A DNA stretch of 35,182 nucleotides from Selenomonas ruminantium subsp. lactilytica TAM6421 (GCF_000284095.1 NC_017074.1:1-35182), one strand, 5' to 3'. Shown: positions 5,880-13,000, counted from the first letter of the stretch. Notes: generated by a model not told the origin, from the letters alone. Translations and numbers: made by a program.

Positions 5880-5913
5880 AGACTTTCCGGAAAAAGTTCG
5901 GGAAGTCTTTTTT
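5880..5913 (+). terminator. Terminator or attenuator in the rep leader
   Basis: An 11-bp stem with G-U pairs (AGACTTTCCGG at 5880-5890 with TCGGGAAGTCT at 5898-5908) is followed by a T-run to 5913. A TATAAT-like box (5873-5878) lies immediately before it but has no good -35. Confidence 0.65.
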
Positions 5914-6026
5914 AGTGTCTCCGTGAATAAAAGAAACACAGCCGCGTAATATGGTTAGCAGAGGGGTAAGAAAAAGACTTCTCGGGACAACAAAAAACTA
6001 GCCACAGCAAAAGGAGAACACAGATT

Positions 6027-7784
6027 ATGGCGATTACAACAAACTCTTATGAAGCAGGATCAAACATTGGACAGGTACGGTATACTGCAACGACGGACAT
6101 GAACTACTGGGACGAAAAAAAAGGCAAGTACGCAATTTGGCTGAATCGCGGCGCACAGCGCTTGTGGGCTGACGTCGACTACATTGAATTAATGGACAAC
6201 AATCTGCTGGACTGCGGCCGGTTGCTTGCAATTATGCATGCAATCAACAAGGACAACATGCTGACGAAATGGGATAAGAAGACTCGTCACAATGTCCCGC
6301 TCGCAAGCACGGCAGAACTCATGGAGTTGGTTCAGATCGGCAATCGCGGCACGTTCAGAAAGTTTTGGGACAGGATCGAAAAGAAGGATATCGTCAAAGA
6401 AATCAAGATCCCGTCGTTGACGGAAAAAGGGAAGAGTTATAGCCGGTACTATGTAAATCCGCTCCTGACGTTGGCCGATAAGGGCATTACAATCGCGAAC
6501 TACTTATTGTTTAAGGAGTCACTCGATCCATTCCTGACAACGCTCGCAAAAGAAAATCTCATGGCGCTGGCTGACGCGGAATTTGGCACACAGAAAGAGG
6601 AAGAAGTGGCTCAGGAGGTAGCTCCGGATATGACTCTAGAGGTTGTTCAGGAAGAAGCCGAGGAAGCACCGGAAGAGCAACAGACGGACGAATTCAAGGA
6701 ACATATCCTTCAGGACGTCATTTACGAAGGAAAGCAGCCGCAGTTCTATTCTATTGGCAAGTATGGTGCACAGCGCGCTGAATATACGGATAGCACGGAT
6801 ATGTATGTACAGTTCAACTGTCTTACCGGCATTGCGGGCAAAAACAGCCAGGCAAAGGCTGAGGAAGTCAACACTTACAACGTGTGGTTCGCAGATATCG
6901 ACGCCGGCAAGGACGCTGACGGCCACTATCTGAGCGACGAGGAAGTTGCCAAGCGCAAGGCTCATATGCTGGATATCATTCATAAGCTGCCGCTCAGCAC
7001 TTACATTAATGAAACGCGGAACGGCTTCCATGTGCTCTGGAAGACTTACGGCGTGAACAGCTTCGAGGAATGGAATAAGGTCCAGCAGAAGATTATGAGC
7101 GTCTTGGCTGTCACGGACAAGGGCGTCAAAGATCCAGGGCGTCTTCTGCGCGTCCCGAACTCCATGTGGAGCAAGGCCAACAATAAAGCCGCTGCTGGTA
7201 TCAGCGCCTTCCGCTGCCGTTGTGCCGAGGCTCATGATCAGGCTTGGGATATCATGAGCATTATGTCTCAGCTTGACGCTTGCGAAACTGAAGTGCATGA
7301 ACTCTGCGCAGCGTATATGAAAGAATTCGGGATCGAAGAAAAGAAGCCTGTAGCAAGCAATAAGGCCGCTACCACCCGCAAAGCAAGCAGCCAGCCGAGC
7401 GCAGTCGTCAACACACTTCGTACCATGGCTATCAGCAACCTCAACACAACTTCATTCGCCATTCCGGCCACAACAACTTATGTAGACAACGTTGCGTATG
7501 CCGTCAACCACAACGTTGACATGGCAGGTCTGCTCGACCTTAGCATTAGCAACGGCCAGAGCTTCTGCGACATTTTCCACGCCGAGAAACACCCCTCAGC
7601 CAACATTTATTCAAACACGGACGGCAGCCAGCAGTATGTATGTGCCAGCGGCCCTATGGCAGGCCGTTCACTCTCAAACATTGACTTGGTTATGGAACTG
7701 GCACACTGCGACGCGCGCAAAGCCATTCGCTTCCTCGCGCAGGTGGCGAATATCAAACAGCGCCGTGGCGCCAAGGTAGCATAA
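6027..7784 (+). CDS. Replication protein: winged helix + AEP primase + CHC2-like C-terminus
   Basis: This 585-aa protein (SD AAGGAG) is the likely replication initiator and primase. Residues 1-150 look like a winged-helix initiator domain, paralogous to the protein at 5056. About 190-225 is a Glu-rich linker. About 235-400 carries the three AEP primase motifs: FADID (D290, D292), RNGFHVLW (H335) and VKDPGRLLRVPNS (D369). Residues about 510-575 resemble the DnaG CHC2 zinc-binding region (CDIFHAEKHPSANIY, then RKAIRFLAQ). Only C514, H518 and C539 remain of the expected ligands, so metal binding may be lost. The neighbouring non-coding region is the probable origin. Primer synthesis is inferred from the intact AEP motifs. 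Confidence 0.85.
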   Translation: MAITTNSYEAGSNIGQVRYTATTDMNYWDEKKGKYAIWLNRGAQRLWADVDYIELMDNNLLDCGRLLAIMHAINKDNMLTKWDKKTRHNVPLASTAELMELVQIGNRGTFRKFWDRIEKKDIVKEIKIPSLTEKGKSYSRYYVNPLLTLADKGITIANYLLFKESLDPFLTTLAKENLMALADAEFGTQKEEEVAQEVAPDMTLEVVQEEAEEAPEEQQTDEFKEHILQDVIYEGKQPQFYSIGKYGAQRAEYTDSTDMYVQFNCLTGIAGKNSQAKAEEVNTYNVWFADIDAGKDADGHYLSDEEVAKRKAHMLDIIHKLPLSTYINETRNGFHVLWKTYGVNSFEEWNKVQQKIMSVLAVTDKGVKDPGRLLRVPNSMWSKANNKAAAGISAFRCRCAEAHDQAWDIMSIMSQLDACETEVHELCAAYMKEFGIEEKKPVASNKAATTRKASSQPSAVVNTLRTMAISNLNTTSFAIPATTTYVDNVAYAVNHNVDMAGLLDLSISNGQSFCDIFHAEKHPSANIYSNTDGSQQYVCASGPMAGRSLSNIDLVMELAHCDARKAIRFLAQVANIKQRRGAKVA

Positions 7785-7836
7785 AACTTTTTCAAAACGA
7801 TATAGTAAACAACATGAAACGTATAGCCGGCTCAAT

Positions 7837-7868
7837 CTAATAGCTATCAGACCTATTAAACCTATTAG
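7837..7868. repeat. CTAWTAG heptamer cluster 1
   Basis: Four heptamers related to CTAWTAG (7837-7843, 7844-7850, 7853-7859, 7862-7868) lie with spacing 7-7-2-7-2-7 just before the 7898 gene. They are candidate binding sites for the ParB-like protein or another regulator. Confidence 0.75.
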
Positions 7869-7897
7869 GTATTGAGACCGGCAAGGAGGAAATAGAC

Positions 7898-8842
7898 ATG
7901 ACAACAGAAATCATTATTGCAGATATTCATATCAAAGCCGCACAGATTGAGTTGAATGAACTTATGGTACGACAGGCCAAAGAACTGGCTGCAGCAAAAG
8001 TAAAGGTTGCCCAGGCCCGCATTGCCAAACTGGACGCACAGCAGGCAGAACGTCCGGCTAAGGCCTTGCAGTATGAGCAGGCGAAGCAGAAGCAGCTTGA
8101 CATTCAGGCCAAGGCCAAAGCCGCAGCTGACAAAAAAGAAGCAACAAAATCGGCGCAGAACGAGAAAATCAGTGCCCGCCTGCAGGATCTTTCGGCAAAA
8201 GTGCCCCAGGAAGAGCTGGCATCCGCCACGGTCAACGAGAACGAACAGATCAGCAAGCAGTTGCCGGCCGCGGAGCAGTACCGTCGCGACCTTTGTGACA
8301 TTGTGTATGAACACAGTCTTGATCTGGAAATTCTTGACATGACGGTCAACGAATTCTATGACACTTATTACAATGAACTGTCGCGCAATCTTGACCAGCG
8401 CTGGAATGAAATGAGTGCAGACCTTATGGCGCCTAGCTTTGAATGCCCAATCGATATGGGTATCTATGAACCGTCGCGCGCCGGGCTGGAAACCTTTGCA
8501 GAACCATGGCTGGAAACTGTACTGGACAATGACCTTGCTGTACTCCATGCCAGCAATGGCGACATATTCGCCAGCAACGTCATTGCGTATATCAACGGCT
8601 ACTGGCATAGCCTTGGTTGCCCTGACAGCGTTCCTGTACAGTGCGGTGGAATCTGGTATAACATTCGCGTTGCTCACCCCGCTAATGACCGGACGCACCA
8701 TTGCGAGTTGTCATTCCTCGACACTGCCGGCCGCGAACACTGCATTGTCATGGAATATACGGCCAACAACGCTGAAATCGACGGGAGTTATGACGACGAA
8801 AGTTATGCAGTTTATGACAGCATTGTAAGCTGCGCCGCCTAA
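7898..8842 (+). CDS. Coiled-coil early protein, unknown function
   Basis: This is a 314-aa protein with a strong SD (AAGGAGG). Residues about 12-130 are an Ala/Lys/Gln/Glu-rich coiled coil (AKELAAAKVKVAQARIAKLD, AKAKAAADKKEATKSAQNEK). The C-terminal about 180 residues form an acidic globular domain with several Trp and Cys (CPIDMGIYEPS, NGYWHSLGCPDSV, HHCELSFLDTAGREHCIVMEY). I do not recognise it. It follows rep and heptamer cluster 1, and ends at a terminator that faces the converging minus-strand gene. A role in replication, partition or host interaction cannot be decided from sequence. Confidence 0.75.
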   Translation: MTTEIIIADIHIKAAQIELNELMVRQAKELAAAKVKVAQARIAKLDAQQAERPAKALQYEQAKQKQLDIQAKAKAAADKKEATKSAQNEKISARLQDLSAKVPQEELASATVNENEQISKQLPAAEQYRRDLCDIVYEHSLDLEILDMTVNEFYDTYYNELSRNLDQRWNEMSADLMAPSFECPIDMGIYEPSRAGLETFAEPWLETVLDNDLAVLHASNGDIFASNVIAYINGYWHSLGCPDSVPVQCGGIWYNIRVAHPANDRTHHCELSFLDTAGREHCIVMEYTANNAEIDGSYDDESYAVYDSIVSCAA

Positions 8843-8865
8843 TCAACCAAACACAATAGCGCAAG

Positions 8866-8912
8866 AAAGGCACTAGAGCGTCGGTATTCACCGAATCCCC
8901 AGTGCCTTTTTT
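8866..8912. terminator. Terminator between converging genes
   Basis: AAAGGCACT (8866-8874) pairs with AGTGCCTTT (8901-8909), with an inner hairpin TCGGT-ATTC-ACCGA (8881-8894) and a six-T run (8907-8912) on the plus strand. The minus-strand gene ending at 8914 meets the same hairpin, but its T-tract is weaker there, so bidirectional use is possible. Confidence 0.8.
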
Positions 8913-8913
8913 A

Positions 8914-9612
8914 TCATTCATTGAAGCCTTTATCAAAAACCTTGTCTGTGAATTTCATTCCGCCACTGGTTCGTTCAAACGAAACTTTGGCGGAGCCATT
9001 CAAATAAGGAACTGTCCAGAATACGGCAAGTTCCTGTACGTCAGGCAGGTCTTCATACGCCTTTGCTGCCATATCGGAGCTAAACATTTCCAGCATTTCC
9101 CTGGACATTTTGCCGCTGTTCTTGCGGTTCCATGTAAGTCGTACAAGGGCAACATAATCGCCGTCCTTCTCCGTCCCCAGATCTGGATTTAGCGTTATGC
9201 TGTCAATAGTTGTCTCGTCGTATCCCTTGACATACTCCCTGAGCTTATCTTCAATCTTGCCTTCTGGGGTATTCCTCCGGGCTTCGGCAGCAGCCCTGGC
9301 TTCTTCCTCCAAAGCCTTTTGTTCTTCAAGGGCCTTTTTATCGGCTTCTTCTTTGGCTTTCTTTTCGGCCAACTGTTGCTGCTTTTTCTGCTCCTGCACT
9401 TGACGCTGAGCTTCATTTGCGGCTTTCCGTTCTGGAGACTGCGTGGCGGCGGCACCAATCCCGCCAATAAGAAATACAACAACAGCAATGGCTAATCGCT
9501 TACTGTAAAACTTTTTGTCTCCGCCTTTTAGGACGCAGATTATCAACTTTACCAAGAAATAACCGCCAGCGACCATTGCCAGCAACACCAACAGACCAAA
9601 AAATGTATTCAT
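8914..9612 (-). CDS. Membrane-anchored coiled-coil protein (probable moron)
   Basis: This 232-aa protein is encoded against the surrounding genes, with SD GGAGGAGG. It has two N-terminal membrane helices (residues 2-27, and about 44-60 ending GGIGAAATQS), then a long Lys/Glu/Ala coiled coil (about 65-125, KKAKEEADKKALEEQKALEE), then a compact C-terminal domain (about 130-232, with DSITLNPDLGTEKDGDYVALVRLTW and ELAVFWTVPYLNG). The C-terminal domain resembles small cystatin-like or DUF4878-like envelope domains in outline only. Single-gene minus-strand placement suggests lysogenic expression. Envelope modification or exclusion of other phages is possible but unproven. Confidence 0.75.
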   Translation of the reverse strand: MNTFFGLLVLLAMVAGGYFLVKLIICVLKGGDKKFYSKRLAIAVVVFLIGGIGAAATQSPERKAANEAQRQVQEQKKQQQLAEKKAKEEADKKALEEQKALEEEARAAAEARRNTPEGKIEDKLREYVKGYDETTIDSITLNPDLGTEKDGDYVALVRLTWNRKNSGKMSREMLEMFSSDMAAKAYEDLPDVQELAVFWTVPYLNGSAKVSFERTSGGMKFTDKVFDKGFNE

Positions 9613-9715
9613 TTAAAAAATCCTCCTCCAGTTCTCTAAACGCAGAACCCTGCAATATCATATATTCTGCTGTGAAAGTGTTTTCCCTTCCCAGCAGGGC
9701 CTCTTTTTATTATTT

Positions 9716-9742
9716 GAAATAATCTGAAAATTATTTCTTTTT
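9716..9742 (+). terminator. AT-rich hairpin with T-tract
   Basis: GAAATAAT (9716-9723), loop CTGAAA and ATTATTTC (9730-9737) form a perfect 8-bp stem followed by a T-tract. It stands between the minus-strand gene promoter region and the structured leader at 9758; as a terminator it would stop plus-strand read-through. Confidence 0.45.
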
Positions 9743-9757
9743 ATTTTCTTTGGGAAT

Positions 9758-9847
9758 AGCCAGAAGCAATCCGAGTAATAAGTTTTTAGAACCACCTCGC
9801 AAGGGGCGGGCTAAAAGTTCATTACGAGCTGGCTTTCAGATAGCCAG
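9758..9847 (+). ncRNA. Structured leader RNA with mutually exclusive helices (riboswitch-like)
   Basis: Four nested helices can be drawn: P1 AGCCAG (9758-9763) with CTGGCT (9829-9834); P2 GTAAT (9775-9779) with ATTAC (9821-9825); P3 TTTTAG (9784-9789) with CTAAAA (9811-9816); P4 CCACCTC (9792-9798) with GGGGCGG (9803-9809), which has one mismatch and a GCAA (GNRA) tetraloop. A second AGCCAG (9842-9847) can take CTGGCT from P1, forming an alternative hairpin just before the SD of the 9873 gene. No known riboswitch class was recognised. The frame through it is open but has no good start. Confidence 0.5.
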
Positions 9848-9872
9848 AGAAAGTATAAAAGAGGTATATATA

Positions 9873-10523
9873 ATGGGAACATTTCATAACGCAAACAGCA
9901 GAATCGGTAAGCTGGGCGAAGGAGCAGCAGCAGAGTATTTCATAAATGCTCTTGACGCCACCAAAGTCGAAGACCTCAGCAAAATCCCTGAGTGGCAGGC
10001 AGTTGACGTTGACATGCGCGTCACCCTTGCGACCGGCTTCCAGTTCCTTGCCGAGGTCAAAGCCGACAGCAAAGACTTCGGCTCAATCTTGGTTGAAATC
10101 GTCAGCAATGACACAAAGCCGCTTGACGATCCGAAACGCCTCGGCTGGATTTACAAGACCAAGGCCGATATCATTTATGTCTATAAATCCTGGACCATGA
10201 GTTTATACGCATTGAACCGCCGCCAGCTTCTTGAATTCGTCCAGAAAGTCGGCAGCAATTATCACTGGTGCTATGGTTACACCAACGACAAAAACGGCCG
10301 CCTCCTGTACCGTTCCAAAAATTTGATTATCCCACGCAAAGAACTGATTGACGCCGGCATTCTTCGCGAAGTTGCCATGCACACCACTGCGCCCATCCGT
10401 CAGAAGGACGGCGAGTATGTGGGTTTCGGTTCCTGGTATCGTTATAACCCCGGCTTTACCTGCAGCGAAAATGTATTCCGTGCCATTGCCCTGAGCACCA
10501 ACAAAATTGTGCCGGCGGCGTGA
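9873..10523 (+). CDS. PD-(D/E)XK nuclease-like protein
   Basis: This is a 216-aa protein from ATG 9873 (SD AGAGG); the open frame extends upstream through the structured leader but lacks an SD there. An N-terminal helix (IGKLGEGAAAEYFINAL) is followed by VDVDMRV (D45, D47) and FLAEVKAD (E61, K63). This spacing matches the D-E-x-K core of PD-(D/E)XK nucleases such as Holliday junction resolvases or VRR-NUC-like enzymes. The C-terminal half (WYRYNPGFTCSEN, IIPRKELIDAG) is unrecognised. It may act in replication-intermediate or packaging-DNA processing, or host DNA attack. Catalysis is inferred from the motif only. Confidence 0.6.
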   Translation: MGTFHNANSRIGKLGEGAAAEYFINALDATKVEDLSKIPEWQAVDVDMRVTLATGFQFLAEVKADSKDFGSILVEIVSNDTKPLDDPKRLGWIYKTKADIIYVYKSWTMSLYALNRRQLLEFVQKVGSNYHWCYGYTNDKNGRLLYRSKNLIIPRKELIDAGILREVAMHTTAPIRQKDGEYVGFGSWYRYNPGFTCSENVFRAIALSTNKIVPAA

Positions 10524-10596
10524 ATAAGAAAAACTGATCTCCGTAATATAGATAGTGTAGAACAAAAACAAAAACTTTTTCCTGGAGGAATCAAAA

Positions 10597-10884
10597 ATGT
10601 ACGAAAATCTTGACCTGAACAACGAGAACGACCTTTTCACCGCAGTCCTGGTGGCCCTGGACGAACACCGCTATGCTGACGCCGTTGAGCTTTCCACCAC
10701 CTTCCTGAACGAAAGCGACAACATTGAACGGCGCCTGGCTATCTACCAGTTATATCAGTTAAGCCTTAAAGCATTAAAGAGAAAAAGCCATGACAAAGCC
10801 GCCAAAGAACTTGACGAAATCCTCGACGTTGCCTATGACGAGAACCATGACGTCTATGAGTTTGCTTTTACCCATACCTGTTAA
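10597..10884 (+). CDS. Small helical protein, unknown function
   Basis: A 95-aa acidic protein (SD CCTGGAGGAA) made almost wholly of predicted helices: NENDLFTAVLVALDEHRYADAVEL, ERRLAIYQLYQLSLKALKR and KAAKELDEILDVAYDEN. The helix-turn-helix pairing recalls a TPR-like unit, suggesting a protein-protein adaptor. It sits in the early gene block between the nuclease-like gene and heptamer cluster 2. I cannot assign a function. Confidence 0.7.
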   Translation: MYENLDLNNENDLFTAVLVALDEHRYADAVELSTTFLNESDNIERRLAIYQLYQLSLKALKRKSHDKAAKELDEILDVAYDENHDVYEFAFTHTC

Positions 10885-10886
10885 AC

Positions 10887-10916
10887 CTAATAGCTAATAG
10901 ACCTAGTAGCTATTCA
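10887..10916. repeat. CTAWTAG heptamer cluster 2
   Basis: Heptamers CTAATAG (10887-10893), CTAATAG (10894-10900), CTAGTAG (10903-10909) and a degenerate CTATTCA (10910-10916), with 7-7-2-7-7 spacing, lie 27 bp before the 10944 gene. Confidence 0.75.
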
Positions 10917-10943
10917 CTCTATATATAAGGAAGGAAATGCATA

Positions 10944-11123
10944 ATGACAACAACAACCTCAGCTCCTCAAAATCCCTCTTCAATACAGAACATGCTTGAC
11001 CTTATCCAGCAGCAATCTGAACAGCTCGACGCTGAGATCCGGCGTCTTGCCGAAGTCGAAAACCGTCTGGCAGAAACCTGCAGACGTATCACCACCAACA
11101 CCAACAATAAGGAGGACAAATAA
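10944..11123 (+). CDS. 59-aa coiled-coil protein
   Basis: ATG 10944 is preceded by AAGGAAGGAAATGC. The product has a Thr/Ser/Pro-rich start and then one long amphipathic helix (SIQNMLDLIQQQSEQLDAEI, then RRLAEVENRLAET), likely a dimeric coiled coil, and an Asn/Thr tail. Its 3' end carries the SD (AAGGAGG) for the sigma-like gene 2 bp downstream, so the two are translated together. A cofactor of that regulator is a reasonable guess. Confidence 0.75.
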   Translation: MTTTTSAPQNPSSIQNMLDLIQQQSEQLDAEIRRLAEVENRLAETCRRITTNTNNKEDK

Positions 11124-11125
11124 AA

Positions 11126-11518
11126 ATGTTCGTCGCAAAAACAACCGAAGGGAATAAACATAAGAATGGCCCCGTTTCCCAGCCACTATATAACCATTAT
11201 GAATATGACCGCATAAATGACAGTGTTGACGTTCGTATCCGCGAAATTCAACACTTTGCCGAATTCCTTCACTCCACTGACATTTCTTCCCGCATAGTTG
11301 CGGACGAAATCGTTCAGATCCTGAAAAAAATTCCGCGCCTTGAAAGAGCGGCCATTTTCTTCCGCCATGGTCTTGACCTTAAATGGGAAGACGCGGCCAA
11401 AAAGCTCAACATGAGCCGCAGCTCTACCCAGCGCTTAACCAACAGCGCTTTGCAGCATTGCCGTGAAATTCTTGAACAACAGTTTAAAGAGCAACAACAG
11501 CAGAAGGAGAGAGAATAA
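11126..11518 (+). CDS. Sigma region-4-like late transcription regulator (ArpU/RinA-type)
   Basis: This is a 130-aa protein. Residues about 70-115 (RLERAAIFFRHGLDLKWEDA, AKKLNMSRSSTQRLTNSAL) form a sigma-70 region-4-like helix-turn-helix, as in ArpU-, RinA- and other phage late activators; no region 2 is present. The N-terminal half is a helical domain without recognised features and the C-terminus is Gln/Glu-rich (EQQFKEQQQQKERE). It lies two genes before the end of the early operon, directly before the first 39-bp late element and the packaging genes. It is the obvious candidate to recognise those elements with host RNA polymerase. Binding is inferred. Confidence 0.75.
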   Translation: MFVAKTTEGNKHKNGPVSQPLYNHYEYDRINDSVDVRIREIQHFAEFLHSTDISSRIVADEIVQILKKIPRLERAAIFFRHGLDLKWEDAAKKLNMSRSSTQRLTNSALQHCREILEQQFKEQQQQKERE

Positions 11519-11521
11519 AAA

Positions 11522-11797
11522 ATGACCTGGTATAAAGACACTACTTCGTATTTTTACATGAATCGTAAAGTGCAGAGAGCAAAATCAGCTAACCATTATT
11601 CCGCCGCTGAAATAACTAAGCTGTTCAATTCCTGCACAAACGACTTCCAGCGCGACTTCCTGATTGACCGTTTGTATTTTCTTGACGGCTCGTCCCGCTA
11701 CCCAGCAAAAGATCGAGGCATTATGACTGCCCGCCAAATGTTATCCGATCAGTATCTGGCCGAGAATTATTCCACTACCCTCGACAATTTCAAATAA
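11522..11797 (+). CDS. 91-aa protein, unknown, last early gene
   Basis: This gene starts 3 bp after the sigma-like gene's stop, with an SD (GGAGAG) inside that gene's end. The product is basic at the start (MNRKVQRAKSANHY) and helical (SAAEITKLFNSC, DFQRDFLIDRLYFLD), ending acidic. No family recognised. Tight coupling to the sigma-like gene and to the terminator at 11804 suggests a regulatory partner of the late switch. Confidence 0.65.
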   Translation: MTWYKDTTSYFYMNRKVQRAKSANHYSAAEITKLFNSCTNDFQRDFLIDRLYFLDGSSRYPAKDRGIMTARQMLSDQYLAENYSTTLDNFK

Positions 11798-11803
11798 TTA
11801 TCC

Positions 11804-11836
11804 ACGCCCTCAAAAAACGAGGGCGTATTTCTTTTC
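11804..11836 (+). terminator. Terminator of the early operon
   Basis: ACGCCCTC (11804-11811), loop AAAAAAC and GAGGGCGT (11819-11826) form an 8-bp perfect stem followed by a T-rich tract. It ends the early operon just before the first late element at 11838. Confidence 0.8.
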
Positions 11837-11837
11837 T

Positions 11838-11876
11838 GGGCGTTTCGCGCTATCCCGACGTATTTCATATATTGAG
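11838..11876 (+). promoter_or_regulatory. 39-bp late element A (packaging operon)
   Basis: GGGCG (11838-11842), then CGACGTATT (11857-11865) and CATATATTGAG at the fixed spacing shared by all copies. Read as a promoter, GGGCGT and the TATTTC/TATATT region could be -35 and -10. This copy precedes HNH and terminase genes and directly follows the early terminator. The AT-rich part is the most divergent of the intact copies (TATTTCAT instead of TATTATAT). Confidence 0.65.
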
Positions 11877-12002
11877 AGTATTTATGTATTCCAACAGCAA
11901 CACACAACACTTATATATATGCCGGCGCCCTAAACCTGTCTACTTTTGCTTAACCCTTGCCGGCTGAATCTACAACAAATCAAGAAGAAAGGAGCAATAT
12001 AC

Positions 12003-12335
12003 ATGGCAGCACCATGGGCAAAGACCTTCTACAACAGCAAACAGTGGAGATACCTTGCAAGAGTATACCGCGAATCCCACTTCCATGTGTGTGAGCGGTG
12101 TGGAAAACCGGGAGCAAGAGAAGTCCACCACAAGATACACCTTACCCAACGTAATGTATCTGATCCAAATATAGCTCTTAATCCTGATAACCTCATACTC
12201 CTTTGCTATGACTGCCACAACGAAGAACACGAACGAATGAAGTATCGTAAGCCTGTCATTAGAACATATACCTATGACAGCCGAGGCAATATAGTATCCG
12301 TTACTGAGCCTGAAACATATCCCCCCCTACCCTAA
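12003..12335 (+). CDS. HNH endonuclease adjacent to terminase
   Basis: This has 110 aa from ATG 12003 (SD AAAGGAG); the frame upstream to 11946 has no SD. The protein shows FYNSKQWRYLAR, CERCGK, the HH of REVHHKIHL, NPDNLILLCYDCHNEEH: a complete HNH motif with two CxxC zinc knuckles. HNH proteins of this size next to terminase genes are known packaging cofactors that help the terminase cut cohesive-end sites in cos-type phages (for example HK97 gp74). The gene order HNH, small terminase, large terminase supports that role. Confidence 0.9.
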   Translation: MAAPWAKTFYNSKQWRYLARVYRESHFHVCERCGKPGAREVHHKIHLTQRNVSDPNIALNPDNLILLCYDCHNEEHERMKYRKPVIRTYTYDSRGNIVSVTEPETYPPLP

Positions 12336-12469
12336 GTCTTTTATTTATCTCCCAAGACCTGCGCGCCCCCTCGTTCGCGAAAAATCCTTAGTTTTCAGCA
12401 TAGGGGGTACTTATAGAACAGCCTATAACTATAATTTTTTGTTATACCTCTCAGAAAGAAGTGATACCC
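12336..12469. other. Possible cos site region
   Basis: This gap between HNH and small-terminase genes has a G/C-rich block (GCGCGCCCCC at 12361-12370, then TCGTTCGCG) and an inverted repeat CCCCCTA (12323-12329) / TAGGGGG (12401-12407). In HNH-encoding cos phages the cohesive end is often close to these genes, so this is the best visible candidate. It has no direct proof. Confidence 0.35.
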
Positions 12470-12820
12470 ATGACCACAGCAACAAGAAGAGCTGCGGCAA
12501 CCCGTTACCAGCATAAACTAGAAAAGCTTTTCACCAATGCTCCTGAAACCAAGCGCGAAGCCGCCAATCTCCTCATTAAACGGGCAGCATTTTTGCTTGC
12601 CACTGAAGACGAGCTTCAGAGCCTCATGCAGCAAGAGGGGCCAATCGGCGTGTATGAGAACGGCAGTCAGAGCGGCGTTTGTATTTCCGCTTACCTGAAA
12701 TCCTATACAATGGCTAACCAGCAGCTGCTGTCAACGATAAAGCAGCTCACCGTATTCCTGCCGGCTGACGACAGTGCTTCGCAGTCGGCCTTAAATAAGT
12801 TTTTTGCCGATCATAAATAA
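12470..12820 (+). CDS. terS: Terminase small subunit (P27-like, putative)
   Basis: The ATG at 12470 is used; a GTG at 12461 in the same frame is possible. The 116-aa product is helical and begins with a basic stretch (TTATRRAAATRYQHKLEKLF). It ends with a region typical of small terminases of the P27 type (SAYLKSYTMANQQLLSTIKQ, then LTVFLPA). It would recognise the packaging site and recruit the large subunit. Identification depends on both this pattern and its place between HNH and TerL. Confidence 0.7.
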   Translation: MTTATRRAAATRYQHKLEKLFTNAPETKREAANLLIKRAAFLLATEDELQSLMQQEGPIGVYENGSQSGVCISAYLKSYTMANQQLLSTIKQLTVFLPADDSASQSALNKFFADHK

Positions 12821-12835
12821 AGGAGAACGCTATTC

Positions 12836-13000
12836 ATGACATTATCTGAACAGATTGCTTACGCCAAGAAGAATTTGCCGAATCTGTTGACCAACTACTT
12901 GCGCCAACAGGAAAACGAAGCCTATATGCGAGGTTATAAAGACGCCCTTCATTGCCAGCCGCCAGTCTATGACGACGACGACAACATGATCCATGCTTAA
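12836..13000 (+). CDS. 54-aa protein between terminase genes
   Basis: It has SD AAAGGAGAA, ATG 12836 and stop TAA at 12998-13000, which overlaps the ATG of the large terminase (TAATG). The peptide is helical (LSEQIAYAKKNLPNLLTNYL) with a terminal run of four Asp. It is not recognised. Its translation probably couples to terL, which has no SD before its first ATG. Confidence 0.7.
   Translation: MTLSEQIAYAKKNLPNLLTNYLRQQENEAYMRGYKDALHCQPPVYDDDDNMIHA

Larger units (their letters stand above)
5458..6026 (+). other. Non-coding region before rep; probable origin
   Basis: There is no credible gene in these 569 bases. It contains a terminator for the upstream gene (5470-5510), a strong promoter (5663-5691), a 16-bp perfect inverted repeat (5802-5851) and a second terminator-like hairpin (5880-5913). 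The position between two initiator-like genes and the large inverted repeat make it the best origin candidate, together with 4449-5055. No classical initiator repeats (iterons) are visible here, so this is inference. Confidence 0.45.

Noticed and set aside
7837-7868. Heptamer clusters as short CRISPR arrays
   Set aside because: Units are only 7 bp, there are no unique spacers and no cas genes; they fit protein-binding sites.
7865-8701. 278-codon minus-strand open frame opposite the 7898 gene
   Set aside because: It has no SD and a shadow-like composition; the plus-strand gene has a strong SD and sensible codon use.
8902-9192. Plus-strand open frame of 96 codons opposite the minus-strand membrane protein gene
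   Set aside because: It begins inside the terminator, lacks an SD and mirrors the coding sequence of the opposite strand.
9750-9872. 41-codon N-terminal extension of the nuclease-like protein
   Set aside because: The upstream TTG has no SD, ATG 9873 has one, and the stretch is better explained as a structured leader RNA.
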